DNA of 36,857 nt from Candidatus Tayloriibacteriota bacterium (GTDB taxonomy: Bacteria > Patescibacteriota > Minisyncoccia > Phycocordibacterales > PALSA-1337). Location of the stretch: positions 315,267 through 352,123 of the forward strand of contig PLXZ01000001.1 of assembly GCA_003151615.1 (NCBI GenBank). The letters are read 5' to 3'. The notes beneath the pieces were generated by a model. It saw only the letters and a list, made by a program, of their open reading frames with translations. It did no database searches and was not told the DNA's origin. Shown one piece after another: positions 1 to 8,537 of the stretch. How positions within the stretch are numbered: position 1 is the first letter of the stretch; the number at the start of each line of letters is the position of its first letter. A program made the position numbers and the translations under genes.

Positions 1-2
1 CG

Positions 3-3000
3 GTCGCGAATTCGTCATCTTCGCTCGCAGCTGCAATTTCAGCCGGTACTACAGCGGTTAATTCAAACACCAACACAGTCGTCGGCAACGCTTCAACCTC
101 ACTGGCTTCAGGCATCAACGCGAACACGACGAGCGTAGTCGGATCGGCGTCGTCTTCATTGGCCTCAGCAATCTCTGCAGTCAATACTTCAGTCTTGAAC
201 GCGTCTTCATCACTCGCAGCCGGTATCAACGCCAACACAAACTCCCAAATCACTTCAGCAATTTCAACGATCAACACCAACACAAACGTAACCGTGCTGA
301 CCGCTTCAACGTCATTGGCAGCAACGATTCCGTTGGCAGTTTGGTCAACGGCAACGCGTTCTCTCACGTCATTCGGCTCGCTCGCCTCTGACGTCTGGAA
401 CATCGCGACCTCGACGCTCACAAATGCGGGTACGATCGGAAATGTCCTGGCGACAAACTCAACCGGTCTCACTGCATCCCAAGTCTGGTCATTCGGTGTG
501 CGAACGATCACGGCTGGTACACTCACTTCAGGAACATTGGCACTGCAGTCTGACGTGACGTCTGCCTCTTCATCGCTCGCCTCGGCCATTTCAGCCGCTT
601 CATCTTCGGTCGCGGCGAGCGTGAATGGCAATACCAACTCTATCGTCGGTTCCGCATCGACCTCGCTCGCGAATGCGATTTCCGCAGGTACAACAGCTGT
701 CAATTCAAACACCAATACGACGGTCGGAAACGCTTCGTCATCTTTGGCATCTGGAATTAATGCCAATACAAATACCAGCGTCTTGGCCGCTTCAACGTCC
801 CTCGGTGCGTCGCTCGCGACAGTCTCGGCCAACGTGACCACGGCAAACGGTAATGTGTTGTCGGCTTCTACATCTCTCGCCTCGGCAATCTCCGGAGTTA
901 ACACCGCGGTCGCGAATTCGTCATCTTCGCTTGCCGCCGCTATCACCGCCGGAACGGCCTCGGTTAACGCCAACACCAACGCCCAAATCGCTGCCGCCGT
1001 CACTACTATCAACGCAAGCACGAGTGCTACGGTGCTAACCGCGTCTACTTCACTCGCCGAAACCATTCCACTCGCGGTTTGGTCGTCGGCAACGCGTTCT
1101 CTCACAACATTTGGAAACCTCGCCTCTGACGTATGGAATATTGCGACATCTACGTTGACGACACCGGGTACGATCGGAAATGTCCTCGCAACAAACTCAA
1201 CCGGTCTCACCGCCTCCGACGTCTGGTCGTTCGGTACGCGAACACTCACCGCCGGTACGCTTACTTCCGGAACATTGGCGCTTCAGTCTGATGTGACAAG
1301 CGCTTCGACGTCGTTAGCCGCGGCAATATCAGCCGGTACGACGGCGGTTAACAGCAATACCAATACGACGGTCGGAAACGCTTCCACTTCACTGGCCGCC
1401 GCTATCACCGCTGCGTCGACGTCAGTGGCTTCAAGTGTCAATGCAAACACAAATTCAGCTATCGCAAACTCGACGAGTTCACTCGCCGCAACGATCAATG
1501 CCAACACGAATTCTATTGTCGGTTCGGCTTCAACATCGCTTGCTTCAGCAATTTCTGGAGTCAATACAGCAGTCGCAAACTCTTCAACGTCACTTGCTTC
1601 GGCAATCTCAGCCGGAACAGCCAGCGTCAATTCCAATACGAATACTATCGTCGGCAACGCATCATCATCAATCGCCGCAGGCGTGAATGCGAACACAAAT
1701 GCAATAGTTCTCGCCGCCTCAACGTCTCTCGGCGCATCCCTTGCAACAGTTTCGACAAACGTGACGACGGCAAACAGCAACATATTGTCGGCTTCAACTT
1801 CACTGGCCGCCGCTATCACCGCGGCATCCACGTCGGTTGCGACAAATGTGAATGCGAATACGAACTCCCAAATCACTTCAGCGATCAGCACGATCGACGC
1901 GAACACGAATGCAACCGTGCTGACTGCGTCTACATCCCTCGCCGCGACAATTCCTCTGGCAGTCTGGGCAAACGCAACGCGTTCTTTGACATCGTTCGGC
2001 ACATTGGCGTCTGACGTCTGGAACATTGCGACGTCGACATTGACGACTCCAGGTAGCATTGGAAATGTGCTGGCGAGCGGTTCTGTCGGCGGCGGCGGTT
2101 CAAATTTGACTGCTGCGGATGTTTGGTCATTCGGCACGCGAACGCTCACCGCCGGAACGCTCACTTCCGGCCAACTCGCGCTTCAGTCTGACGTGACGTC
2201 GGCTTCGTCTTCGCTTGCAACTGCGATTTCCGCAGTCAATACCGAAGTTGCTAACGCTTCCTCATCAATCGCCGCAGGCGTGAATGCAAACACAAATGCA
2301 ACGGTCCTTGCCGCTTCAACGTCACTTGCTTCCGCGATATCAGCCGGAACGGCATCAGTTAATTCAAATACTAATTCTGCGGTTTCAAATTCGAGCACTT
2401 CGCTCGCGGCTGTCATAAATGCCAATACCAATTCAGTGGTCGGCTCGGCATCAACGTCATTGGCCGCGGCAATATCAGCCGGTACAGCTAGCGTCAATTC
2501 GAACACCAACACCGTTGTCCAGAACGCTTCGACATCGCTCGCATCCGCGATTTCGGCAGGAACAGCCGCGGTTAACGCCAACACCAACAGCATCGTAAAC
2601 ACCGCTTCGACCTCAGTTGCGTCCAACGTGAATGCGAATACAAATACAATCGTAAACAATGCGTCGTCGTCTCTTGGTGCGACGCTTGCTTCGCTGCCGG
2701 CGACAATCTGGGCATATAGTTCGCGAACGTTGTCGTCATTTGGAACGCTCGCGACGGACATAACGGCGGACGTATGGAATGCGGCTAACCGAACACTCAC
2801 GTCATTGTCGCTCTCGTCCCAGACTCCATGGGTCGTAACAACTTCGAACTTCGGATCAGTAGTAGCCGGAAGCAATTATCTCGCGACAATTACGACGGTG
2901 TACAACGGAACGCTTACGGATTCGGCAAACCTTCCGACGGTCAGCGTTTATGATCCGAACGGAAATCTTGTCGTCAATGCCGCAAATCTAACCCGAATCG

Positions 3001-3767
3001 CAACCGGTACCTACACATATTCATACGCGACAGCCGGAAATGCCCAGGCCGGAACATGGGAAAGCGTATTCTCGGCTACGGTGGCAACGGGCAACACATT
3101 GCCGGGTATCGATTATTGGACGGTCGTGACGACGCCTGCGCAGGTCAAGATCAACAGCATTACGAACAATGTCACGCCTTCAATCGCGGCAAACGTCACG
3201 ATTACCGATGAAGGCCTGAGCGGCAACGAATACCAGTACGAATGGTGCGTTGTCTCCGATCCAAGCCAGCAGTGCGGTGCCGCGGGAAATGTGTTTGACG
3301 AAGTTGCGGCGAAATACATCAATCAAGGCCAGGATTTCAATACTACGTTAACCGCGACAGTTCCGAATCCGGGCACCTATTACTTCAAACTCGTCGTGTA
3401 CTTCGGCACGGAGGATTCCGTATCGTATCAGTCGTTTACGGCGGTAGCCCCTACGAATAGCGGAGGTTCGGGCGGAAACGGAGGCAGTGGCGGCTCTGGT
3501 GGTTCCGGCGGCTCCGGAGGGGGTGGAGGAGGCGGGGGCGGCGGAGGATTATCGATTCCGGCCGCTTCACCTCCGGCGGTTACCGGAGTATGCGGTAAAC
3601 CTGGAAACTTTAGTTGTAGCGGCAAGGTGAGTGCAGTCGACTTCGCAATCCTTCTGTATTTCTGGGGAACAAAGCCGCCATTCGCCAACAAATACGTCGA
3701 CATGAATCATGACGGAAAGGTGAATGCGATAGACTTCTCGATGTTCTTGTATAACTGGGGCAAATAA
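3..3767 (+). CDS. 5'-truncated giant Ser/Thr/Ala/Asn-rich repeat surface protein with Ig-like region, Gly-rich linker and C-terminal dockerin-like domain
   Basis: Frame stays open from nt 3 through the listed start at 159 (VANSSSSLAAAISAGTTAVNSNTNTVVGNAST...). Dozens of ASTSLAxxI...VNxNTN units; C-terminus has Gly/Ser linker then GNFSCSGKVSAVDFAILLYFWG...VDMNHDGKVNAIDFSMFLYNWGK, with a canonical DxNxDGxVNxxDF loop. Confidence 0.88.
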   Translation, partial: VANSSSSLAAAISAGTTAVNSNTNTVVGNASTSLASGINANTTSVVGSASSSLASAISAVNTSVLNASSSLAAGINANTNSQITSAISTINTNTNVTVLTASTSLAATIPLAVWSTATRSLTSFGSLASDVWNIATSTLTNAGTIGNVLATNSTGLTASQVWSFGVRTITAGTLTSGTLALQSDVTSASSSLASAISAASSSVAASVNGNTNSIVGSASTSLANAISAGTTAVNSNTNTTVGNASSSLASGINANTNTSVLAASTSLGASLATVSANVTTANGNVLSASTSLASAISGVNTAVANSSSSLAAAITAGTASVNANTNAQIAAAVTTINASTSATVLTASTSLAETIPLAVWSSATRSLTTFGNLASDVWNIATSTLTTPGTIGNVLATNSTGLTASDVWSFGTRTLTAGTLTSGTLALQSDVTSASTSLAAAISAGTTAVNSNTNTTVGNASTSLAAAITAASTSVASSVNANTNSAIANSTSSLAATINANTNSIVGSASTSLASAISGVNTAVANSSTSLASAISAGTASVNSNTNTIVGNASSSIAAGVNANTNAIVLAASTSLGASLATVSTNVTTANSNILSASTSLAAAITAASTSVATNVNANTNSQITSAISTIDANTNATVLTASTSLAATIPLAVWANATRSLTSFGTLASDVWNIATSTLTTPGSIGNVLASGSVGGGGSNLTAADVWSFGTRTLTAGTLTSGQLALQSDVTSASSSLATAISAVNTEVANASSSIAAGVNANTNATVLAASTSLASAISAGTASVNSNTNSAVSNSSTSLAAVINANTNSVVGSASTSLAAAISAGTASVNSNTNTVVQNASTSLASAISAGTAAVNANTNSIVNTASTSVASNVNANTNTIVNNASSSLGATLASLPATIWAYSSRTLSSFGTLATDITADVWNAANRTLTSLSLSSQTPWVVTTSNFGSVVAGSNYLATITTVYNGTLTDSANLPTVSVYDPNGNLVVNAANLTRIATGTYTYSYATAGNAQAGTWESVFSATVATGNTLPGIDYWTVVTTPAQVKINSITNNVTPSIAANVTITDEGLSGNEYQYEWCVVSDPSQQCGAAGNVFDEVAAKYINQGQDFNTTLTATVPNPGTYYFKLVVYFGTEDSVSYQSFTAVAPTNSGGSGGNGGSGGSGGSGGSGGGGGGGGGGGLSIPAASPPAVTGVCGKPGNFSCSGKVSAVDFAILLYFWGTKPPFANKYVDMNHDGKVNAIDFSMFLYNWGK
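294..2200 (+). repeat. Three dispersed in-frame copies of an ~85-90 aa VW/RTLT module (about 294-561, 1029-1300, 1914-2200) separated by ASTSLA/NTN stalk repeats; degenerate fourth copy near 2701-2817
   Basis: ASTSLAATIPLAVWSTATRSLTSFGSLASDVWNIATSTLTNAGTIGNVLATNSTGLTASQVWSFGVRTITAGTLTSGTLALQSDVTS recurs with few amino-acid changes but many synonymous nucleotide differences. Confidence 0.85.
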
Positions 3768-3798
3768 GCGGGGTAAAATTATAAATAATTAAAAACAT

Positions 3799-4755
3799 AT
3801 GAAAAACATTATTCAAAAAATAAAATACGCGTCAATCATGGGGTTTCTCGGAACTGTCGCTGTGGTTGCGATACCAGCCTACGCTTCGGCCGCAACGGTT
3901 TATGTTCAGGCTTCGCGAACGACGCTGTCGGTGGGGGATACGGCGATTGTCAGCGTTAAAATTGACGCGGACGGGGGAGTGCTGAACGCGGTATCGGGCA
4001 CAATCGGATTGAAGTCGTCTTCGGCGACGAAACCGGTTTTGGCGGTCCAGCAATTCAGCCTGGGAGGTTCGGCATTTGGTTTGTGGCCGCGTACGCCGTC
4101 GTTATCAACCGATGGAAGTTTGATAACATTCGTTGGCGGAGTTCCCGGCGGTTTCAGCATCGAGGGCGCGACGATGTTTAATATTGTCGTAACGGCCACA
4201 AGCACCGGAACCGTCACCATAACGCCTGAAAACATGTCGGTATATGCAAATGACGGAAAGGGCACGCTCGTTCCGACTCAAATAAAGGGATTGACGATAG
4301 AGGTGGTTCCGGCAAAAGCGGGTTCCGTGCCGGTCAATGATTGGACGACGCTTCTTGCCTCCGACAAGACGGCACCCCAACCGTTCATCATCGTTCTCGG
4401 CCAGGATCCGTCGATTTTTAATGGCGCAAAATTCGCGTATTTCAGCGCGGTCGACAATGTTTCCGGAATTGACCATTATGAAGTCTCCGAAAATGGCGGA
4501 GCTTATGTCAGAAGCGGCAGTACGTATGTATTGCAGGATCAGACAACGCCGGTGACCTTGAGCGTCGTTGCCTACAACAAGGCGGGACTTTCGACGGCGG
4601 CGACGTACGGAATTTCTTCAAGCACGTCAACGTTTGCTTCGGCGCCGACCGCGGTCAAGTTGATTGCGATTGTCATAGTTATTGTCCTGATCGCAATCGT
4701 ATTGGCAATTCTCTGGTTTATATTCCGTAAAATATCGAAAAGACGAAAAGTATAG
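3799..4755 (+). CDS. Cohesin-like domain protein with signal peptide, Ig-like domain and C-terminal TM anchor
   Basis: Hydrophobic N-terminus; ATVYVQASRTTLSVGDTAIVSVKIDADGG...SLITFVGGVPGGFSIEGATMFNIVVTATSTGTVTI resembles the cohesin fold pattern; C-terminal LIAIVIVIVLIAIVLAILWFIFRKISKRRKV. Confidence 0.75.
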   Translation: MKNIIQKIKYASIMGFLGTVAVVAIPAYASAATVYVQASRTTLSVGDTAIVSVKIDADGGVLNAVSGTIGLKSSSATKPVLAVQQFSLGGSAFGLWPRTPSLSTDGSLITFVGGVPGGFSIEGATMFNIVVTATSTGTVTITPENMSVYANDGKGTLVPTQIKGLTIEVVPAKAGSVPVNDWTTLLASDKTAPQPFIIVLGQDPSIFNGAKFAYFSAVDNVSGIDHYEVSENGGAYVRSGSTYVLQDQTTPVTLSVVAYNKAGLSTAATYGISSSTSTFASAPTAVKLIAIVIVIVLIAIVLAILWFIFRKISKRRKV

Positions 4756-4766
4756 GCGTTTAACAC

Positions 4767-6536
4767 ATGTTTCCAAGGACCCTTATAAAAAGAAATAGCC
4801 GAGCGCTCATTATGTCATTCATCATGACGTGGCTGTTCTTTTTTGCGTTGTCGGCGACGTCGGTTCATGCCGCGACGCTGACGTTCAGTCCGGTTACGGC
4901 GGCGGTTCAGGCCGGCAATATCGTCTCGGTCAAGGTTCTCGTCAATACCGACGGTGCGGACATCAATACGGTCGTAGCCACGATTCAGTTTCCGCCAAAT
5001 TTGCTTCAGGTAATGTCGATCGACCAAAGTTCCTCGATATTTTCACTGTGGGCTCAAAATCCGACGTTCTCAAATTCGGCCGGAACGGTGACTTTTACCG
5101 GCGGACTTCCGACTCCCGGTTTTACCGGGCAAAACGGGGAAATCGTCTCGATTATTTTCCGCGCATTAAAATCGGGCAGCGCGTCGCTCATTTATTCCAA
5201 CGCTTCCGTTTTGCAAAACGACGGCCTTGGTACGGATGTTTTGGATGCGACACAAGCCGGAACGATTGTCATTAAATCCGCGGCGCAGAGCCAGCCGGCA
5301 AATTCAGAAACTTCAAGCAGTGTGCCGCCGTTGCCGGTCATAACTTCAACGACAGATCCCAAACAAGACGCGTGGTATTCGAATACGTCCGCCGAATTCG
5401 GTTGGATGATTCCGAGCGGCGTGACGTCGATCGAAACCATTTTGAGCAAAAATCCAGACGCGACGCCGACCCAGATTTACGACAATTCGGTTTCCCAGCG
5501 GACGGTTGACGGTATCGCCGACGGTGTTTGGTACTTCAATCTTCGTTACATGAACGCAAACGGCTGGGGTCCGACGGCAAGTTACAAGATCAAAGTCGAT
5601 TCGACGCCTCCGCAGAACTTCGCTCTCAACGTGGGGACGCAGAATTCGCACAACATCGTCACGCTCGACGCAATCGACGCAATGTCGGGCATCGACCATT
5701 ATTCGGTGCAAATCGACGATGGGTCGCCCGTCAATGTCGCGGAGTCGAGTCTTCCTTCAAACGATAGCTATGTCTTGCCGACGCAAAATGAGAGAGAGCA
5801 CAGTCTCGTCGTAAACGCATACGACAAAGCCGGCAATTCAAGGGCATCCGACGCGCAATTTACGAGTCCGGCGATCGTTGCCCCGACTATTTCTCTTGCG
5901 CTTGCCGCTCCCAACGCTCAGACTGCCAATGCCACTTCTTCCGAATTCAAACGAGGCGATATCCTCAGCGTGACGGGTCAGACCCAGTATCCGAATACGA
6001 CAATCAATGTCTTCCTCAAAGCCGAAGGAACAGAGGCGAAAGAATACACGGTAACGACTCTCGCCGACGGATCCTATTCACTGCTGTCCGACCCGATTAC
6101 CAATACGGGGATAACGACCGCCTGGTCGCAACTGGCATTTTCCGGGGATGTACGGAGTCCTCTTTCAAATACGGTCAGCATTGCCGTCACTGACGGACTC
6201 ATAGTCCAAACCAGCAAATCACTCATATATATGCTCTCATACGCCATTCCCGCGACGCTTCTGCTCCTCGCCCTGTTATTTGCGCTCTATTTCGGCTGGC
6301 ATAAATTCTTCGGCTTGAAACGCCGCCTCAACAAGGAAGTTCAGCAGACCGTGAACGAAGCTCACCGCGCGCTCATGATATTCAAGGATGAATTAAATCG
6401 CCAATTAAAACAGCTCGAAAAAATAAAAGGAGACCGCGAGCTCAACAAAAAAGAGGAAAAAATATTCAAGGAACTTCAGGATAATATTGACGATATCGAC
6501 GCATTCATTGCGAAGAATCTGAAGAAAATTAGATAG
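4767..6536 (+). CDS. Cohesin-like domain protein with Ig-like domains, C-terminal TM and cytoplasmic coiled-coil tail
   Basis: ATLTFSPVTAAVQAGNIVSVKVLVNTDGADINTVVATIQFPPNLLQV...GTVTFTGGLPTPGFTGQNGEIVSIIFRALKSGSASLIY (cohesin-like); TM near SYAIPATLLLLALLFALYF; charged helical tail. Confidence 0.78.
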   Translation: MFPRTLIKRNSRALIMSFIMTWLFFFALSATSVHAATLTFSPVTAAVQAGNIVSVKVLVNTDGADINTVVATIQFPPNLLQVMSIDQSSSIFSLWAQNPTFSNSAGTVTFTGGLPTPGFTGQNGEIVSIIFRALKSGSASLIYSNASVLQNDGLGTDVLDATQAGTIVIKSAAQSQPANSETSSSVPPLPVITSTTDPKQDAWYSNTSAEFGWMIPSGVTSIETILSKNPDATPTQIYDNSVSQRTVDGIADGVWYFNLRYMNANGWGPTASYKIKVDSTPPQNFALNVGTQNSHNIVTLDAIDAMSGIDHYSVQIDDGSPVNVAESSLPSNDSYVLPTQNEREHSLVVNAYDKAGNSRASDAQFTSPAIVAPTISLALAAPNAQTANATSSEFKRGDILSVTGQTQYPNTTINVFLKAEGTEAKEYTVTTLADGSYSLLSDPITNTGITTAWSQLAFSGDVRSPLSNTVSIAVTDGLIVQTSKSLIYMLSYAIPATLLLLALLFALYFGWHKFFGLKRRLNKEVQQTVNEAHRALMIFKDELNRQLKQLEKIKGDRELNKKEEKIFKELQDNIDDIDAFIAKNLKKIR

Positions 6537-6538
6537 TG

Positions 6539-7303
6539 CTACATGACCGGCGAAACGGTGGTGGTGACGGATGAAGATGCATTTATCCATTGTAATGCGC
6601 CCATTTTGACGTCGGCATACATTTTTTTGGTCGTCGTTGCCGCGCCTTTGATGTAATCGATTTCGATGACTCCGTTTCCAATGGTGATTGCAGCCGGCTT
6701 TATTTTATCGCCCAAAAAAAGTAGGTTTGTTCCGATGTGACCGGTCGATGTGGCGATGGCCGCCGTGAGATAGTAGACGGAGCCGAGCTGCGGGTCGTTT
6801 CGCGGGATGATGAATGCCACGTCGCTCATACCGTCAGCATTCAAATCGCCGTCGGCTTCCAATCCGCCGAAATACTGCTGTTGGGTTTGCGTGATAGTCG
6901 ACGACGCCGGTTTTGCCAATGCCGCGATGACGGATGCCGTTTGTTGGAAGGCGTTTTCGGGAACGGCTATGTTTATTTTTGAGCCGAATACCTGTTCCGT
7001 GCCCGTTGCCGCTATCGTCAAAATCATTGCCGCGGCAATGGTTATCGGTTTATCGACGGTTTTTATTATCAAGCCGATGATTGCGCCGTAGACCGCGTAT
7101 ACAATGACGAAAAAGACAAAAGAAACCGCCAGCTGGTCGTTTTGCGGAATCGTAAAGAGATTTATGGCCGGTTGCAGTGAAATCCAGCCGAGCAGGTCGC
7201 CGACAAAACCGCCCGTCGTCGTTTCAAACGTGAGATATGCCGCGACGATGACGCCGATAAAAATTCCAATGATACTCGTCTCCAGAACCGTGAATTTTTT
7301 CAT
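6539..7303 (-). CDS. Membrane protein with FG-GAP-like/Ca-binding-like segment (DLNADGMSDVAFI), function unknown
   Basis: 254 aa ORF with several N-terminal hydrophobic segments; convergent with the preceding gene (2 bp between stops). Confidence 0.7.
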   Translation of the reverse strand: MKKFTVLETSIIGIFIGVIVAAYLTFETTTGGFVGDLLGWISLQPAINLFTIPQNDQLAVSFVFFVIVYAVYGAIIGLIIKTVDKPITIAAAMILTIAATGTEQVFGSKINIAVPENAFQQTASVIAALAKPASSTITQTQQQYFGGLEADGDLNADGMSDVAFIIPRNDPQLGSVYYLTAAIATSTGHIGTNLLFLGDKIKPAAITIGNGVIEIDYIKGAATTTKKMYADVKMGALQWINASSSVTTTVSPVM

Positions 7304-7330
7304 TGCTAGATTGTATCATGAAATAAATGA

Positions 7331-7336
7331 TATAAT
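7331..7336 (+). promoter_or_regulatory. Predicted -10 TATAAT, 6 nt before ATG (leaderless configuration)
   Basis: aaatgaTATAATgaagccATG. Confidence 0.55.
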
Positions 7337-7342
7337 GAAGCC

Positions 7343-8473
7343 ATGAAAACAACGGGACTTTCGGGAAATGAAATATATTGTTTGGATAAAATCGGCTACA
7401 AGGCCGGGGATTTGGTCGTGGGCAACAGCGTGCATGCCCTTGGTTTTGGCCGCAGCATCGGTTCCGGATTTCGGGCCATGGTCGGCGGAGAGGTAACTCA
7501 GTTTACGAGCCTGATTGAAGAGGGCCGCGCGGCCGCGTTGGCGCGCCTCGAAAAAGAAGCGACCGATGCGGGAGCAGTCGGAATTACCGGCGTGACGAGC
7601 GAGCTTGTTTTCCACGGAAGCAACATCGAATTTTTGTCGGTCGGGTCTTCTTTACATACGAAAGGAACGACGACGAATGAACAGCTCGGCTTCAGCACTT
7701 CGACCGACGGACAGGATTTGTTTGCTCAGGTGGACGCGGGCTACAAGCCCCTCAAATTTGTTTTTGGAAACGTGGCGTATTCGATCGGCTTGGCTGGCGG
7801 GATTATCGGGTCGCTCAAAACCCTGGCCCGCGGTGAAATTCGCGAATTTTCGGATATTTTTAACAAGACGCGGCATTTGGCATTGGATCGAATAACCGCA
7901 GAAGCAGCCAAACACGGAGCCAATTCAATCGTAGGAATCGAGACAACAATTTTGCCCTTGATGGGAACCGGTTTGCAGGAAATGCTCATGATAGGAACTG
8001 CGTCATATAATCCGGCGCTGCCGAAGGACAGCATTGTTTCGAGCGATCTTACTCCACAGGAAATGTGGAATCTCAATAAAATGGGGTATGCGCCGCTGAA
8101 AATTTTGATTGGCACGTCGGTCTATTCGCTCGGCCTTGTCGGCGGACTGACTTCATTTGCCAAGTCATTTACCAAAGGCGAAATTCCCGAACTTTCCCGC
8201 ATGATTTACGATGCACGCGAAAACGCACTTGGCATTATCAACAAGGAAGCCGATGCGATTGGCGCGGACGAGGTTGTTGGTGTGAAGACATATGTTTATC
8301 AGCTCGGCAGCGGATTGATCGAATTTTTGGCAATTGGAACGGCGGTGAAAAAAGTAGCCGGCCTGAAAAATCAGAGTGCCGAATTGCCGCCGCAGGCGTT
8401 TACTCCGGATTGGGATACATTTGTCAATACTGCGGAAACAAGTTTCGGCGTCGGCTTGAACAAGAGGCCTTAA
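7343..8473 (+). CDS. Protein with three tandem YbjQ/UPF0145-like domains
   Basis: Three ~105-aa repeats, each ending in EA...GA..V.G+...G..++.L.+GTA (e.g. AAKHGANSIVGIETTILPLMGTGLQEMLMIGTA; EADAIGADEVVGVKTYVYQLGSGLIEFLAIGTA). Confidence 0.75.
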   Translation: MKTTGLSGNEIYCLDKIGYKAGDLVVGNSVHALGFGRSIGSGFRAMVGGEVTQFTSLIEEGRAAALARLEKEATDAGAVGITGVTSELVFHGSNIEFLSVGSSLHTKGTTTNEQLGFSTSTDGQDLFAQVDAGYKPLKFVFGNVAYSIGLAGGIIGSLKTLARGEIREFSDIFNKTRHLALDRITAEAAKHGANSIVGIETTILPLMGTGLQEMLMIGTASYNPALPKDSIVSSDLTPQEMWNLNKMGYAPLKILIGTSVYSLGLVGGLTSFAKSFTKGEIPELSRMIYDARENALGIINKEADAIGADEVVGVKTYVYQLGSGLIEFLAIGTAVKKVAGLKNQSAELPPQAFTPDWDTFVNTAETSFGVGLNKRP

Positions 8474-8487
8474 TTATAAATTAGCAC

Positions 8488-8511
8488 GTCGAGGGTACTC
8501 GACATAAGTGT
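8488..8511 (+). repeat. Intergenic hairpin GTCGAG-GGTA-CTCGAC plus shared 16-mer TACTCGACATAAGTGT (copy 1)
   Basis: Direct reading; the same 16-mer occurs inverted at 11105-11120. Confidence 0.7.
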
Positions 8512-8537
8512 CCGCGAGTACGCTTCCCTTAAATCAA

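Noticed and set aside
1283-2164. 293-aa minus-strand ORF opposite the repeat protein (also 2183-2875, 1930-2130)
   Set aside because: Antisense shadow of Ser/Thr/Ala/Asn codons in the repeat gene; mirrors the repeats, with no independent start context or domain.
3-2700. CRISPR-like or satellite repeat array
   Set aside because: Repeats are in-frame protein repeats of variable length with synonymous divergence; no constant repeat/unique spacer pattern and no cas genes.
3428-3703. Minus-strand ORF with PPPPPPPPPPPEPPEPPEPP tract
   Set aside because: Complement of the Gly-rich linker of the dockerin protein; not an independent Pro-rich gene.
159-6536. True cellulosome
   Set aside because: No glycoside hydrolase carries a dockerin in this window; only a structural stalk does.
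8508-8537. GTG start at 8508 for the membrane protein
   Set aside because: Would place the start within the conserved hairpin-linked motif; ATG at 8538 is more plausible.
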